Shown here in pieces: positions 63,230-64,000 of a DNA stretch of 64,000 nt. Within the stretch, counting starts at the first letter, position 1; each line of letters opens with the position of its first letter. Under the pieces are notes generated by a model, which had not been told where the DNA came from, searched no databases, and was given only the letters and a program-made list of their open reading frames with translations. This stretch comes from Mangrovicoccus algicola (GTDB lineage: Bacteria > Pseudomonadota > Alphaproteobacteria > Rhodobacterales > Rhodobacteraceae): the NCBI RefSeq assembly GCF_014903745.1, contig NZ_JACVXA010000014.1, positions 1 through 64,000 on the forward strand. The letters run 5' to 3'. The position numbers were made by a program, and so were the translations under genes.

Positions 63230-64000
63230 ATGCGCAGCGAGCTTTGCCTGCATGACCTGAGCACCGGCGCGACGCGGGTCCTGCTGGCCACCGACCGGCT
63301 GATCGAGGCGCCCAACTGGGCGCCCGGCGGCGGCTATCTTCTGGTCAATGCCGAGGGCGGGCTGTTCCGCGTGTCGCTCGACGCGCCCGATCTGGTGCCG
63401 GTCGATCTGGGGCCGCATGACCGGCTGAACAACGATCACGGCATCTCGCCCGATGGCGGGACCCATGTCTTCTGCGACCATTCGCAGGCGGGGATGTCGG
63501 TGATCTACACCATTCCCGCCGCCGGGGGCGCGCCGCGCCGGGTCACGCCGCTGGGTCCCTCCTGGTGGCATGGCTGGTCGCCCGACGGCGCGCGCCTGGC
63601 CTATGCCGCGATCCGCGACGAGCGTTTCGCCATCGCCACCTGCGCCCTGGATGGCAGCGACGAGCGGATCCTCGTCACCGGGCCGGGCCATTATGACGGC
63701 CCGGACTACACGCCGGATGGTCACTGGATCTGGTTCAACGCCACGCGCGGCGGGACGATGCAGCTGTGGCGCATGCCCGCCGATGGCGGCACGCCCGAAC
63801 AGATGACCGATGCCCCGCGCGATGCCTGGTTCCCGCATCCCGCCCCCGGCGGGCGGCATGTTCTCTACCTGGCCTATCCGCAGGGCACCGAGGGCCATCC
63901 GCGCGACCGCGACGTCTCGCTGCGCCTGATCGACCTCGAAACGGGCCGCGACCGCGCGCTGTTCGGCCTGTTCGGCGGACAGGGCACGATCAACACCCCC
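63230..64000 (+). CDS. TolB/PD40-like beta-propeller protein, cut by window edge
   Basis: The frame opens at ATG 63230, 6 nt after the dehydrogenase stop, and is still open at the last base, giving 257 residues. PD40-type blade motifs repeat: PNWAPGGGYLLV, HGISPDGGTHVF, HGWSPDGARLAYA, PDYTPDGHWIWF and PHPAPGGRHVLYL. No signal peptide is seen, unlike true TolB or the exported lyase earlier in this window. Function is unknown. Its place after a sugar dehydrogenase suggests a carbohydrate-active or sensor role. Confidence 0.85.
   Translation, partial: MRSELCLHDLSTGATRVLLATDRLIEAPNWAPGGGYLLVNAEGGLFRVSLDAPDLVPVDLGPHDRLNNDHGISPDGGTHVFCDHSQAGMSVIYTIPAAGGAPRRVTPLGPSWWHGWSPDGARLAYAAIRDERFAIATCALDGSDERILVTGPGHYDGPDYTPDGHWIWFNATRGGTMQLWRMPADGGTPEQMTDAPRDAWFPHPAPGGRHVLYLAYPQGTEGHPRDRDVSLRLIDLETGRDRALFGLFGGQGTINTP

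Overview
The window is very GC-rich with dense, short-spaced operons, TRAP, ABC and TSUP transporters and alphaproteobacterial-style regulators. It looks like Rhodobacteraceae, most likely a Paracoccus-type organism (inference from gene content and style, not from a marker gene). A complete plasmid-type replication and partition module lies at about 47.2-51.5 kb: parB, parA, an iteron-bearing origin and a Rep_3-type initiator. The sequence therefore belongs to an extrachromosomal replicon. Because it also carries housekeeping genes (nadA, nadB, ppc), a chromid or megaplasmid is more likely than a small plasmid.

Left part (0-8.5 kb): a guanidinium exporter gene (sugE/gdx) preceded by what reads as a guanidine-II (mini-ykkC) riboswitch. 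Next is a pectin-oligomer locus. A GH105 hydrolase and a TRAP transporter (dctP, dctQ, dctM) are transcribed leftward. A KdgR-like IclR regulator and a PL22 oligogalacturonate lyase are transcribed rightward. Both transcription units carry a KdgR-box-like palindrome.

Central catabolic part (7-30 kb): an unusual concentration of amide and peptide hydrolases. There is a permease with an amidase / gamma-glutamyltransferase-like / amidase operon, an IclR regulator, an M20 hydrolase, a complete dipeptide-type ABC transporter with an M81 (MlrC-like) and two more M20 hydrolases, a nitrilase-family amidohydrolase, and a branched-chain-type ABC transporter.

30-36 kb: a TauE/SafE exporter, nadB-nadA, and a LysR regulator divergent from a YeiH-type exporter. 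36-47 kb: a spermidine/putrescine-type ABC operon ending in an SDR and an isochorismatase-like hydrolase. Divergent from it is a pair made of an APH-fold kinase and a class-III PLP enzyme. That pair resembles the hydroxylysine kinase / phospho-lyase and ethanolamine-phosphate lyase systems. DeoR and ppc follow.

47-51.6 kb: the replicon. A 16-bp motif with a constant internal asymmetry occurs after parB, upstream of parA and after rep, and is proposed as the parS centromere. 51.5-64 kb: bioM-bioN-bioY (biotin ECF uptake), katG, and a LacI-controlled sugar ABC operon with two mirror-image operators. That operon continues with a TIM-barrel isomerase-like protein, a Gfo/Idh/MocA dehydrogenase and a beta-propeller protein cut by the window edge. 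No tRNA, rRNA, CRISPR array, insertion sequence or prophage was seen.
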